This document shows positions 32,801 to 44,909 of a stretch of 64,000 bases of DNA, one piece after another. Location of the stretch: positions 196,175,741 through 196,239,740 of the forward strand of contig CM041465.1 in NCBI GenBank assembly GCA_023213395.1, written 5' to 3'. The notes under the pieces were generated by a model. It was not told where the DNA came from and did not search any database. It saw only the letters and a program-made list of their open reading frames with translations. Position 1 is the first letter of the stretch; each line of letters begins with the position of its first letter. The stretch comes from Cycas panzhihuaensis (lineage: Eukaryota > Cycadophyta). The translations under genes and the position numbers were made by a program.

Positions 32801-33067
32801 GCTATGGAAGCATGTGATGAACCTCTTGTCAACTAGGAGACTACTATGAGGGCTCAATAGCACTATTAAACTAGAGTCCTCATCATCATAGGTAGATAAC
32901 AAGCATAGACCAAGGAAATAAACCAAACCATAATGCATTCAATCAGTAAAGTAAACACTACATGAAATAATGACTATAAAGAATGCTAATAAAATTATGA
33001 GATATAATATATGCCTACACCCACCTATGTAATGATCTCCTAATCCATTCCCAACAGGTGAGAAACA
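29851..33067 (-). repeat. Gypsy B 3' LTR (about 3.2 kb)
   Basis: On the minus strand starts TGTTTCTCACC at 33,067 and ends near GGCATGTTTCTA at 29,851. Collinear with 44,910-48,086 throughout. It contains a 181-codon minus-strand ORF (30,554-31,099); the equivalent in the other LTR is broken by TGA and carries many replacement changes, so I do not call it a gene. Confidence 0.85.
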
Positions 33068-33595
33068 TTTCTCCTTTGGCAGTAGAACCTTCTCACTCTA
33101 GAGTGTGGGATAATGGTGAATGTTGTTAATATAAATGACATCAATAGACATGATATCCAGAAGCTAGTGTGTCAATAACCAAGGAGGTTTGTAAGTGCTG
33201 CAATAGATGTATAGATATGAGGTATGTGTTGAGGGGGGAGATATGTAAATGACCGGATCAAACCCTAGGTATGGGACCATAGACCTAGAGCATGTGCATA
33301 TGAAAATAGAGAAGGGGCGATTAAGGGGAATGCCCTTAGTGGCACACCCAATAGGCAGGATGACCCTAAAGAAGGGGCTAAAAAACCTAAAGAGACTCAT
33401 TTGGAAAATGATGGGGTGCCTCATTACGCTAAGGTAAGATATGATCTAAATAAAGAGGGGTTTTGGTCACCATAGTTTAGCCTCATTAGTGGCCACCATT
33501 TAGAGGTAAAGAGAAAAGGAAGGTTGATATGGGGAGCTACCTTCAAAGCATTTCTAAAGGGTAACCTATCAAGCAGATAAGGGGTCATCTTAAAG
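33068..33595 (-). other. Polypurine tract and RNase H to LTR spacer, gypsy B
   Basis: The first bases, read on the minus strand, are CTGCCAAAGGAGAAA next to the LTR TG, matching the gypsy A tract. The rest is non-coding and partly alignable with 7,974-8,355 (for example GGTCCATA and GCCCCT...TCATC blocks). Confidence 0.55.
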
Positions 33596-33997
33596 CTAGA
33601 GGTGATGCTTAAGAATATAGCCAACTAAGTTATCAGCCTCAGTGTTTCAATTATGAGGAATATATCGAATGTCGACTGGGGAGAAGTAGGATAATAAAGA
33701 CTTAGCAATCAAAGAAAGGGGCCTCAATCGGGGGTAGAGGACCCAATAAGTTTGGGTTAGCTAGGACACTACGATATGAGAATCATAGTGTAGAATGATG
33801 GGATCATGATGGAAGTAAAGTACATCAATTCAGGCTTGAATGATGATTGTGTACTCTATTTCATTATTCATGGTATTAGGTAAATAGATCCTAGAATATA
33901 TGAAATCATACCCTAAGGGATCACAAATAATCCAAGCTATGGTAGAAGGCCTTGAGTTGCCACTACTACCACCATTCATGTAGATGAATAGAGTCAT
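33596..33997 (-). pseudogene. RNase H type I (archaeal-type) ORF, gypsy B
   Basis: Minus-strand translation from ATG 33,997 aligns end to end with 7,551-7,973: IYMNGGSSGNSRPSTIAW, MNNEIEYTIIIQA, ILHYDSHIVVS, VDIRYIPHN and TEADNLVGYIL. Three stops (TGA, TAG, TGA). Of the four catalytic acids, Glu (EIEY), Asp (HYDS) and Asp (EADN) remain; the first Asp is Asn (GAT to AAT). It lies after integrase and the antisense gene and beside the polypurine tract, the same as copy A, so the position is a family trait. Confidence 0.75.
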
Positions 33998-35116
33998 GGC
34001 TAGAGGTGATAGTAAGACACTCGAGGAAAAGGTATTGAGGGAAAAAAACTATATGCAAGCCAATGAGTCTCAATGAGTACGATCACACACATGACTAATC
34101 ATGAGAGGATTGGAAAGACATATAACTAGGTTGCTAGGCTCATGGAGGGCCTACCCTATGGAAGGGAAGCGATAATGGTGAAAAATAGGCTTATTGTATG
34201 AGATTTAAGGTTGGTACGAGGCCAACGAAGGGCTCAACTAGGGTACAGATCCCATTAGGAGAAAAATGGGTTAGAATAGATAAGAAAAATGAAGTCATCT
34301 CACCAAAATGAGTCCACATAGTATAAACATAGATAAGGTTTTGAGCGGGCAAAAGTTAGGGTAAAAAGGGTTCCTATCAGAGGTAAAAAAAAGCACAATA
34401 AATGCTAGAAAAACCAAGAAAAAGTGGCGTTTGGGAGCTAGAAAGGGTGAAGACCCTGAAGAGGACTAGGATAGGCTCAAGGAGGTGGTCCAGATAACTC
34501 CATTGCATTGGAAAAATGTCACGGAGCCTCAAGGAGCTTGACAAATAAAAGAGGGATGGGTGGCGAAAAAGGAATCATTTTTACACTTGCCCATGAGATT
34601 AGGAGGAGAAAGGAGCTTGCCACCTTTGTGTTACTACCCAAAGATGAGCTAGGTGGAGGAGATCTAGCCATTGGATCGTCACTCAGAGGGTGTCTTAGGA
34701 TCATAGCTGAGAGATGGTAGTAGTTAGGCTAGACCTGGTACACAGATCTTAACCCTGACATTTCAAATCTTATCTTTTCCATTGTGTCTGTTTTTGTTGG
34801 GTTGTACCCATTTAGAATAGTAAAAGGCCTAACGGGACCTAATTGGGGCTTGCGAGAGCTTGGACTAGGGCTTCAGGAGGCCACGATCCTAATGGACTGA
34901 GCATTTATCCATTTATGAAAAAATATTTATTTATTTTTTAAATTTTTAGTGAGAAATTTGTGGTACCATAGATTTTTCTATCGTACTATAGATATTCCCA
35001 TGGGATGCAGAAATAAGCTATAGGGCAAGGGTAGAAAAGAGAAATTTTATAGGAAACTTTGATTTAGTTTAGTTTTGATGATTATTTAGCTTTACTAGGG
35101 AGGGCTCTTGGATCTA
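33998..35116. promoter_or_regulatory. Divergent intergenic region, gypsy B
   Basis: 1.12 kb between the RNase H start and the antisense PMD-like start, the counterpart of 6,409-7,550. A patch around 34,560-34,700 (…CATTTTTACACTTGCCCATGAG…, CCATTGGATCG) is alignable with copy A. The minus-strand side just upstream of RNase H has a pyrimidine tract ending ATCACCTCTAG, a possible splice acceptor. Open frames within (for example 34,508-34,720) have no recognised domain. Confidence 0.4.
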
Positions 35117-37110
35117 TATGGTAATAGGTAATTGACTGATGATGTTTGGATGATTTACAACCTATCATAGTAATGGATAACTGTGAGAACATTATCTTGT
35201 CGATGTTAGGATTTACAGAGATAATGGACCACTGAGACATGGCAATGCTAAGTTGTTATGACTTACCCTGAATATTTTGTTCATGATAGTATGCCTTGAA
35301 CTAGGCTCTCTTGATAGATATTATCTCTCATTGGGATCGTCAGAGGCACGCCTTCCATCTCCCACTACTTGAGGATGTCATTGTTACCCCAGTGGATGTC
35401 TAAAGGATTATGGGTGTCCTTGCTGATGGGGTACTAGCTGTGTTAGAGACTCTGCCTAGCATATATATAGCACATAGGCAAGTAGCTAGGTTTTTCTATG
35501 GCAGGGGTTGGTGGGACCGGAGAGGACTATCACTTAGGACTATAGTGTTGTCAGGGATTCTTCGCATGAGGAAGATGATTATTTTCATCATTTTGTTCTG
35601 GATCTCCCAAAAATAGAACTATAGAGACATCTTGGAAGGCTAAATGGATACTATTAGGTGGTGTGAGGTAGGACAAAGGTTTGATTAGGCTACTTTGATA
35701 GTGGCCAACCTTACAACCCAGTTCAATAAGATCTGAGCTATATGATGGGGAGGACTCTCATATAGCTCCCTATTACAGTGTTAGTTTTTTGATCATTTTC
35801 AAGGAGTGGGATCGATGACAGGGCCACAACTAATACTAGTTAGTGCTCCCCTCCTCTGTTGATGGCCATCATGGTTCATGGGCATAGAAGAGTCAACACA
35901 GGTCAGGAGATCAATCGCAGTGATGTCTTTGGATCTACTCATGATCAATGATTATGTAAGGCAACCATACCACACACCATTCACTAAGACAATGATGTGA
36001 AGTAGGGAGATGTTGTAGGGGTCCCAATGGCAGAGCCAGAAGAGGGTGAGGACTAGGGAGAGGCAATTGCTAACCCATAGATAGAGGTAGTATTGGCAAC
36101 TACAAGAGAGAGAACTATAGTTATGGCAGGGAAGGGGATCCTAGGAGCTGAGGACATAGAGGCTAGAGGGGTACCAATTGCCCTAGGAGTTGAGGACCTA
36201 GGAGTAGGGGAGGCAGCAACTAGAGAGGTACCAACTACCCCAAGAGGTGAGTTTTTCCCTTTTTGTAGCTATAGCTTTGGTTTATATATATTTAATTAAG
36301 GTTTTATGATGTTATTATTTATGTTTATGGATGTTATTTATATATTTCACACTAACACATAGACTTGTATGGTTGGCAAGTGGAGGGATTACTAGGGAGC
36401 TAATCAATAAGGCCATAGCAAATTTATTCCTATAGGTATATGAGGAGGGGCAGCCTCCCATTGTAGATAGTGGGGAGCCAAGCTCGATAAAACCTTATTA
36501 CACTATTTTTGTCCCTCTGATCTGAGCCCAATATATTTGGGTTACAGAATCCAATAAGAGACAAATGAGGGAGGATTGTTTGCAGGCAAAGAGAGACCAG
36601 CTCTAGGCTTGGGTACGTGAGCTGGAGGCTTGGGCATGAGACAAAGAGGTCCAGGGAGCTCCAGGGATATAGGTGAGGATTGTAGTCCTAAAGAATTAGT
36701 TAGTAGAGGCTTAGGGGTGCCCAACTAGAGCATAGGAGGGTTAGGATTAACTTTAAGAGACCTAGGGTTAACTAACCAAGGTATTGGGGGAGAGGGACTG
36801 ACTACAAGCATACTACGACCAATTGATAGATCAGATGGTGGTCAGGTCCTCACACACCCATACACATACAACGATGTCAATCTAGAGGAGACCGAGAGAT
36901 GAGGAGAGCAAGGATGGGACCTCATAGAGATGTAGGTGGAGCCTTAGGGGAGCTTGGTCCCTAAGCAAGAGAGTAGGGTGGCCTAAAGAAGATACCCCAT
37001 GACTAGGGCATATCCCATGTGACTATTGTATCATAGTTTTGATTAGAGGAAAGCTTTAGACCTCTAGGGAGTTCTATACCACATATATATGATTATACAT
37101 CTGCCTTACA
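35117..37110 (+). pseudogene. Antisense plant-mobile-domain-like gene, copy B
   Basis: Plus strand, opposite to gypsy B. Exon 1 (about 35,117-36,246) holds LLIDIISHWDRQ, HAFHLPLLEDVIVTP, RIMGV, FFYGRGWWDRRGLSL and LRMRKMIIFIILFWIS, aligned to copy A, then SLDLLMINDYV-QPYHT and a Gly/Glu-rich linker. A donor AAGAG|GTGAG (36,246/36,247) leads to an intron of about 133 nt, and exon 2 (from 36,380) reads in frame through TRELINKAIANLFL, VYEEGQPPI and a coiled-coil-like stretch (NKRQMREDCLQAKRDQL-AWVRELEAW). About a dozen stops. Residues Trp at SHWD and sense codons where copy A has TAG show that stops arose independently after the copies separated. Possible function: PMD proteins have nuclear roles in silencing and genome maintenance; a self-protection role is speculation. 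Confidence 0.6.
36247..36379 (+). other. Predicted intron of antisense gene, copy B
   Basis: Donor GTGAG conserved with copy A. The acceptor position is inferred by alignment: TTGGCAG in A reads TTGGCAA here, so the AG is lost. An upstream CACATAG at 36,356-36,362 is an alternative. Confidence 0.5.
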
Positions 37111-37831
37111 AGGATTTTGACTTCCTAGGGCACATTATGCCAATACATTTTTGTATCATTATTCTTGATTATGTATATAGAGATAGGGACCAAATTGGTA
37201 TCCCATTTTGATATAAATTGTTGATTTATTTTAATTATTATGGATGTATAGATATACGAATATATGATGTAAATGCATAAATGCAGATAATCTTTGTTAT
37301 GTTATATATTCTTTTATATATTTTCTTTATATAGGACATACCTTACATAAGGCACAGATGATTACTAAGTAGGTTAGGTAATCTTATTTAGTCCTTGGGT
37401 GAAGGGGTCACACATCCCTAAGAAGGAAAGTAGTGATTTGAGTAGAAGAATAGCAAAAATAGGTATAGATACCCTAAGAGCACCATGAAGAGACAAGATA
37501 TATCATAGGAGGCCTTCTTTAGGTGGCAATTTGCACTCAAAAGTAGGTAAAGTTACTTCCCAGAGAAGGAGACCTACATGAGTATGGGGATGTGTGCCTA
37601 TGGTGACACATCCACCACTACTCATAGACTAAAGAAAGGACTTTGCTTATTGAGGGGAGGTACAATACCTTCAGAAAGGAACATAGTTATCCCTATGATA
37701 AGCAAATTCACTAGAGAACTTGAATGTATGTCATTCCCTGAATGAGGATATTCAATGTTACATTTAAGTGGTTGTTTAAGCTCATTTATGAGCCAGGGAT
37801 TGGTCCTCTTTCTACTATGGAGGAGAAAGAA
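37111..37831. other. Spacer between integrase and antisense gene ends, gypsy B
   Basis: Tail-to-tail spacer with no ORF of note, AT-rich in its middle. Patches align with 1-273 of copy A in reverse orientation. Confidence 0.4.
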
Positions 37832-39010
37832 TCAATTATAGAATTTCTTTAGAAATGTACCATTTATAGCTTTGTTAAACTCAAGACCCTCTAATCTGGC
37901 TATTCTATATGCATGATTATCGAGGTTCTCAAGGACAACAAAAGGGCCCACCCATTTAGGGCCAAATTTAGATAGACGATTATAAAGATATCTTAGCTTG
38001 AGGACTTGGTTCCTAAGATTCAAGGGGTGGGGTTGTAGATATTTGGCATATGTCCTTTGTGCCCTAGCCTTAGATGCTAAGTTAGCTTGGTATGCAACCA
38101 AATGTCTCTCATCTAAATCCTCAAGGTTAAGGAGGCGGGCCTGGCAGCACCATTCCTCCTTGACAAACTCTTTAAGGGATACCTTTAAAGAAGGGATCTA
38201 GACTTCTAAAGGCAACACCACCTCAATTTTGTAAACTGAGAAGAAATATGTCATCCATGTAGTGGTTTAGATTGATGTTCGATAGGCCCATAGAGCCGAG
38301 TGGAGTTGGGCATGCCAATCTCTTTGAGATTGAGCAATGGTTTTCTTTAAAATGTTAATTAGAATTTTATTAAAAGATTCAATTTGGCCATTGGCCTAGG
38401 GGTAATAAGGGGATGAGGTCTTATGGGAGATCTTGAATTTCTCACAAAGGTTATCCATCTCTTTATTATAGAATGGAGTTTTATTATCTGTGATGAGGAC
38501 ATCTCGGACCCCAAATCGACAAATACTGTGTTGATATATAAAGGTGACAATTATCTTGTCGGTTATGGAAGACAACAAAATGGCCTCAACCTATTTAGTG
38601 AAGTACTCAGTGGTGGTTAGGATAAATTTATACTAGGCCAAAGAAGGTAGGGTAATGTCTCCAATTAAATCTAATCCCCATTAGGAGAAGGGCCATGGGG
38701 ACATGACGATATACAACACCTTGGAAGACTAGTGAATAACATTTGTATGCTCTTGGTAGCAACGACAATGTTGGGCATAGGAATGGGCATCCTTGAATAA
38801 GGTTGGCCAATAGTACCCCATGTAAAGAATTCTTTGGGCCATTGATTGGCCTTCAAAGTGGCCTCCATATATACCACTATGACATTCATGGAGAATTTGA
38901 TTAGTCTCCTCATAGTTAAGCCAACGAAGAAGGACGCCATCGAAGGATTGGTTGTACAATATGTCCTACATAAGGAAGTATTACTGAGTAGAAGCCCTAA
39001 CACATGAATT
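37832..39010 (-). pseudogene. Gypsy B integrase
   Basis: HHCC zinc part HECHSGIYGGHF...YYWPTLFKDAHSYAQHCRCYQEH (about 38,730-38,960), the catalytic core with LDLIGDI (first Asp), VRDVLITDN (second Asp) and ANGQIESFNKIL (Glu), and the C-terminal region RAQRTYAKYLQ, VLKLRYLYNRLSKFGPKWVGPFVV. The DDE triad and zinc ligands are present, interrupted by TAG/TGA stops and one frameshift (overlapping open stretches 38,359-38,550 and 38,396-38,578). The last 89 codons are stop-free. Confidence 0.85.
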
Positions 39011-39860
39011 CACTTTGTCATGTATTGGCAGGATATTGTTGTTGATAAGGTATTATATTATATCCCCATACCATTTGCTATCAGCTAATGGGTAGGGAGA
39101 TGAGTGTTGGAGAGTGAGGATGGGCTCATTTAGCAATGAATTGTTAATTGGAATTATAAGAGAATTACGGATGGGGGCATCAACCAATTGCTTTATAACT
39201 ATCATATCCTTCTTAGAATTTTGGCTAATAATTTTAAGGTTATATTCTTGAAGGAACACAACCCATTTACTTGCCCTTCCTATTAAGTCTGACCAGGTTA
39301 GAAGGTATCTTAATGGATTGGATTAGATGATCATATAGGTACTGTTGCATAGAAGGTAGTGCTTAAACTTCTTAGTGGTATGGACTAATGTTAAGCACTC
39401 CTTTTTGGCTGGTGGGTAATTTAATTCTATCACCACCAATGCGCAACTAATAAAATATATGGTCCTCTTAATTTTGGAGTCATCTTCCTAGGCTAATATG
39501 ACACCTAGGGATTTATTACTTATCGAGGTATATAAGATAATAGGCAGTTGAAGAGGGGAGGAGCTAATATAAGAGCAGATACAAGAGCTCGCTTGAGCTC
39601 TTTAAATGCTTCTTAGGCCTTAGGAGACCAGATGAATGGGGACCCCTTCTTTAATAAGTTAGTTAAGGGTTTGGCATTTATAATGAAGCCCACCAAGAAA
39701 TATCTCAAGAATCCCAAACTCAACAAGAACGACTTGATTTGTCATTGGGTTCTTAGGTGTGGTATCTCAACAATGGACTTAACCTTGTTGGGATTAATTT
39801 GGATTCCTTGTTTGGAGACAAGGAAACCTAGAATCTGGCTAACTGTCACTGCAAAAATAC
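39011..39860 (-). pseudogene. Gypsy B RT-linked RNase H and tether
   Basis: Follows RT with LGFLVSKQGIQINPNKVKSI, LLKKGSPFIWSPKA, then an RNase H of the gypsy type (ILYTSISNKSLGVILA; ECLTLVHTTKKFKHYL) and WVVFLQEYNLKIISQNSKK. The segment up to integrase (39,053-39,259) is only a ~90-residue linker. The archaeal-type RNase H that Tat elements usually have here is absent, matching its presence at 33,596-33,997 instead. Confidence 0.75.
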
Positions 39861-40560
39861 ATTAAAGAAGGTTAAAGTTGATGTGACATTTATGGTATCT
39901 CGCAGAGATCACTCTAAGTTCTGTGGGATGATTAACCCTCTTACATGAGAGGCCCATCATATCATCCATGAAAACTTTGAGAGTTTTGTTTATTAAGTCA
40001 TGAAAAATGAATTACATAGCCCTTTGGTAGGTGGCACCTACATTCTTTAGTCTAAAGGGTATGGCCTCATATGTAAAGGTCCTCCATGGGGTAGTGAAGG
40101 CCATCTTGTGATGGTCTTCTGGGGATATTTGGATTTGATTATACCCAGAGAAGCCATCCATTAGAGACATGACTTCAAAACCAACAGTTCGATCAATGAT
40201 TTGATTAATGAAAGGAAGAAGGAAGTTGTCCTTAGGATAAGCATTGTTTATGTCTCGGAAGTCAATACATATTTGAATCGTCTTGTTCTTTTTTGGCAAT
40301 AGGTATGATGTTTGAAACCCATTTAGAGTAATCAATAGAAGTGATAAGACATGTGTCTAACAACTTTTCCACTTCCATTTTAATAGCAACTAATATTTTT
40401 AGATGAAAAGGGCATTACTTTTATCACATAGACAAGCGTCCGGGATGGTAGTGAGGTTATGGGTGATGATGCTAGGATCTATGTCCTTTATGTCTGAGTA
40501 ATCCCACACAAAGACAACTTAGAATTCTTTGAACAATAGGGTATATTCCTCCATCTCTTA
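39861..40560 (-). pseudogene. Gypsy B reverse transcriptase
   Basis: Open at 40,012-40,335: SYLLPKKNKTIQICIDFRDINNAYPKDNF, then DGFSGYNQIQISPEDHHKMAF (split here by motif only), FRLKNVGATYQRAM. The catalytic loop VFMDDMM is at 39,961-39,972 (FMDD), with both Asp retained. Upstream sequence to 40,560 has stops. Confidence 0.85.
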
Positions 40561-41475
40561 AGGTGAGCACTCTACCCCAACCTTAATGACCTTACTGGGG
40601 GCAAGGATAATGTCCTTGATTGCCCCCATATATATGGCATTCCCTTCCTCAAAGTGAAGGTGAGCTTGGTCAATCAAAAGGTGAGGGAGAGCATTGAGTT
40701 GTTTTAGGTTAGATAAAGGTGACCCAATAGCCAAACACTTCCAGAATCCAAGTCTATAGTGTCTTGGAGGCAAGCTGGGTACAGAACTTACTAGATGCTC
40801 TAGTAAAGCCTCATTATTCTTGAAGCAATCTATCCCATAGATAGTCTTACTTGATGAGAATGGAGGAATAGGCAAGGGGGCAATGGGCCCATAGTAGTCA
40901 ACCCACCCCTCCACATAATGAGTGGACTATTTCAAGGAGTCTTAGGATGGCCTGCTATGCCCCTACATCCTACCTCATAGAGGGGAGAGCTGGTTAGGAT
41001 CTGGGTCACAAATGATAGTATTATTATATGAAAAGAGAGACTCCTTATCCTCATCATCTATGGGGGATGGCAAGGATTGGGGAGTAAGAGACTACTAAAT
41101 AAATTGAGGATCTACACACATGATGAGGTTGATGGTGCATGGATCCTGGAATAAAGTAATAGAGGTATTATCCTCATAGCAGGTCTTAGGTTGGGACATA
41201 GGGTATAAAGAAGGGTAAGAGGGATGCTCCCTTTGCACATTGAGAAGGGATATGGGATGAGGAGGATCCTCGTATTTGTCATTAGAATCTTGGTCACTCA
41301 TGACGATGAGATACCCATATCTTCCAATGCCAATGGAGGTGAAATAGATTAGGTTTAATTGGGAAGGATGCATCTCCTCTTCTTCTTAAGTGTTTTGAAC
41401 ACCAATAGAGCAAGTGATTGATGGGGTAGATAGATCCTCAACCTCATTAATTGACTCAAAGATCACTTAGTAGGA

Positions 41476-42009
41476 TTAGCGAGGTAGTCTACTAAGGGGA
41501 GGCTCTTGAAAGACAACTTTTATTTTCCTTTCATGGATGAATTTAAGTTGCCTCCATCTAGAGGAACAAATGATCCCTATTTGGTCAAGCCATGGATGTC
41601 CTAAGAAAAGTTTATAGTCCATAACTATATTAGGGATTATAATATCTATTTGGATAGTTTTGTCCTCTAGGGAAAGGGGGATTGACACCATTCCTAGGGG
41701 TGCCTTCTTGCTATCATCATAGCCTTAGCACCTCCATGGGACCAATTCTAGGGCCCCTATCCCTAACTCCTCTATCATGCATACAAGCATGGTATTAATC
41801 GAGGAACTATTATCAATGATGGTCCTCTTCAAAGTAAAGTTTGGGGTATCTATAGTAATGGTGAAAGGGTAGTGCCATTGGCATTCCCTTTTACTAGTTG
41901 AAGGGAGGTCTTTAGGGTCAAAAGTAATTAGGGGGCCCCACTCAAGGAAGTACATACTGAGTGGAATAAGGCATCCTTTTAGCCTAAAGCCTCCAAGAGA
42001 AGGGTTCAT
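41476..42009 (-). pseudogene. Gypsy B retropepsin
   Basis: Two stop-free stretches in one frame separated by TAA/TAG near 41,692-41,724. Catalytic loop RTIIDNSSSINTM: the loop Gly after DN appears replaced by Ser (GGT to AGT) while Asp stays. Second motif IIIPNIVMDYKLFLGHPWL. Would process the polyprotein. The 40,560-41,475 segment between protease and RT is a stop-rich linker. Confidence 0.75.
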
Positions 42010-42569
42010 TGCTTAGGGTAACTTCGTAGGATGTCCATCATGGACATGGCTACGACTACAACGTGGAGCTCTTCAATAATACAAAAGATCTTCCTCTTCC
42101 TAGTGGGTTTGGGGAGTGCTCTTCAAAAATCATAGAGTTCTAGATAGATGGGAATAGTCTCAAAGATAACAGGGATCTCTGTAGGTGGATTACCGACATA
42201 AGGGTTGTATTGAGAAGTGGAGGCTTCAATAACCTCCTTTGCTACTTGAGACCTTATAATCTGGCATAAGAGGATGATTTCAAGCATTTGAATCATTCTC
42301 TTCCCTTTATTTTTGGGTTGAGAGGATGAGGGATGTTAAGATTTAGGGCTTGTCATAGAGGATGACTCTCTTGACCCCTTCCCCTTCGCTTGGTTAGAAG
42401 AAGGGTTAGGAGATCATCCCCTATTCCTTACCCTCATGTTTTGAGTGGATTAATCATATTCCCCATAGTTAAGGAAAGGATCTCCATAAATAGATTGGTC
42501 TAAATTGGCCTTAGAAGCCCTTCTAGAAGAGGTGTCATGACTTGGTGCAAGCTCGAGATGCTGTGTCCA

Positions 42570-42611
42570 ACATTGTGAGTCCTCGTGGAGACACTCCCCA
42601 TATATAGAACA
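42570..42611 (-). pseudogene. Gypsy B gag zinc knuckle
   Basis: Reads CSIYGECLHEDSQC: spacing C-x2-C-x4-H-x4-C, but the second Cys is Tyr (TGT to TAT). Confidence 0.7.
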
Positions 42612-42899
42612 CCACCTCTTCTTAGGAGGAGGTCTTGCCTTCCTTCCCTGAGATGTTTAGGTATTCCCACCTTTAGGTAGCATGGTATAGGAGATCTAGT
42701 GAATAGGTCTATATGACTCTGAAGAGGATTAGAAAGGTTTGAGCTTTAGCTCCTTAATCATACACTTGAAAGAACATATGGCTGAGGTCAAAGGGTCCAA
42801 AGTCCTATTGGTTGTGCTAGAAAAGGGCTTTAAGGGTTATTAGTTTCTTTGATCACATGAAGGAGGGCCTACCTCATGATGTTGTGACTGCTTAGGAGG

Positions 42900-43450
42900 C
42901 TTTTTGAGACTAACTTAGATCTTAATTGCTTTGAATGCTAAGCATTTAGCTATGGCAGAGTCACAAGTAGTCACCCCCATCTTGAGGACTTCAACATGGA
43001 CCTCAAGGTGAAGAACATTGACAAAGAGATCTTGTTGTAATTCCTTAGGTAAAGTAGCCTTGGAGGAATGAAGGAGATTGTGGAAATGTCTGATAAAGTC
43101 ACGATTAAGTTTATCATGACCTTGCTTAATAGAAAGTAGAACTTTAACCACACTTTCAAAAGGATGGGCTATGCCAAAATAGTTGATGAATTCATTCATT
43201 AATTGTTGGAATGTATCAATTAAATGGACAAGGAGGTAGTAAAACCACTTTAGGATGTCTCCCTACAAGGATCTTGGGAATAATTTTATTAAAATATGAT
43301 CGTAGGCCCGATAATCGATGCACGCCATGGTAAAGCCTCTAACATGCTTGGTAGGGTCCTGTTATAAAGTGCCATTAAACTTGGGCACTTTAGGGGGATG
43401 AGGTAGTAGGTTGGTCTTGAGAGCCTTAATAGAAAGGGGAGTTGATCAGT
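42900..43450 (-). pseudogene. gag: Gypsy B gag capsid domain
   Basis: Minus strand reads PKVPKFNGTL-QDP, LFPRSL-GDILKWFYYL, LIDTFQQLMNEFINYFG, LSIKQGHDKLNRDFIRHFHNL and TTCDSAIAKCLAFKA, the Retrotrans_gag pattern (F-G--DP, FP-SL-G-A-W, F---F, Q-----L--F--RF). Stops are TAG/TAA. The 95 codons at 42,915-43,199 are open. Confidence 0.8.
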
Positions 43451-44909
43451 AGTCAATGAAGGGATAGACCCTTAGTTGAGCTAAGGGATCAACTTGAGGG
43501 ATAAAGGGGGATGGATACATATACTTACTTCCACTAAATAAAGGATAAGATGGTTGAGCATACGAGGCATAGGGGTTTCTATCGATTTGGTTAGAAGGGA
43601 CTGCCTCTATTTGGAGGTATATTGCATAGGAAGATGGGTGAGAAGGTCCCATCCTACCATGAGGGTGTGCCACATATGTAGCAACAATATGTGGGTATGC
43701 TCCTTAAGGAGTTAGTGCATAAGAATGAGGAATAGGAGGGGAACAATTCCCCTTGTAAAGGAGCTATGTATGAAGTCGTACATGCCAAAGATAGTACTAG
43801 ATAAGAAATGAAGTTTTTCCCATAGGGTTCGCCTATAGGCAACATAACCCCATAGGAATGGAGTAGATCCACCTCATAGGTTGGGAGAGGGTTAGGCCCT
43901 CCATACCCCTAAGGTTGAGATGTATAACCTTGGGGTATGTAGAGTAATAGGTCCACATGTTATGGATGAGGGCACATGGGGATGGATCCTCCATGACCTA
44001 AAGGATGAGGATGTGAAGACACTTGAGGTCTAATAGAAGAGGTATGGGCCATAATTTATTATGGCATAGTCATTTGGATTAAAGGGGGAATGCTTAACCC
44101 TATTTAGGAGATCGACATCCCTTAGAAGGTCCCTTGGGATAAGGGAACACTCGCGGGAGGGGGGACTATAGGAATAAATCCTGTGGTCGAAGAGGGAATA
44201 GGTTGGGATGTAATATGTGGAATGGAGATGGTAAAGGGTGGGGTAGTGCTTTGAAGGAAATTCTCTAACCACTTCAAAGGTGGTTAGATATATGCTGCTT
44301 CAAAGCATTGCCTTAATACCTCTACCACATCCCTAGGGGGAGTTGTCACTTGCTTGTATGAGGTGGACGACTCCTCATACTGAGTAGAACTCATAGGGCA
44401 GTCATCATGGGCCCTCTCACGAGGATGAGAGTGGTCCATGGAGAAAGGCCCTCCTACATCATACGTAGGATAAGGGTGAAACTTTGGATGAGTCTAGTCA
44501 TTAGGGCAGAAGATGGGGTCTTCGCCCTCTTGGGTGGGATCTTAAAGAGGATAAGACATTTAGTAATGGAAATCAGATGTATATGAGTGATATGCCTAAT
44601 CTAATTGATATCCTTACATAAGGGATCCTAGTTTAGATGTTGTAATAGAAGAATACAGGGGTTCTTCTTCCATAGGAGGGAAGCTGCATAAGCGACGAGA
44701 GAAATGTCACATTCACGTCCTACCCAAGGGACTACAAAAGGAGAAAAATTAGCTTTAGGATAAGGCAAAAGGAAACGATTAGCTTTAGGATAAGGCATTG
44801 GTATTATCCAACACACTAAGAAGGTATCAAGAAGTAGATGGGGCTAGTGCTAGAAAATAAAAGGGATGTTAGGTTTTCCTTATTGGCAGTTCCCTAGTAT
44901 GGTCACTAG
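43451..44909 (-). other. Gypsy B gag N-terminal region and leader
   Basis: Pro/Tyr/Ser-rich frames (43,446-43,673, 43,654-43,872, 44,030-44,272) precede the capsid domain and may be N-terminal gag. A 20-bp direct repeat lies at 44,748-44,767 and 44,778-44,797 (30-bp period). The sequence left of the 5' LTR should contain the PBS, but CTAGTGACCATACTAGGG does not match a tRNA end that I recognise. Confidence 0.45.
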
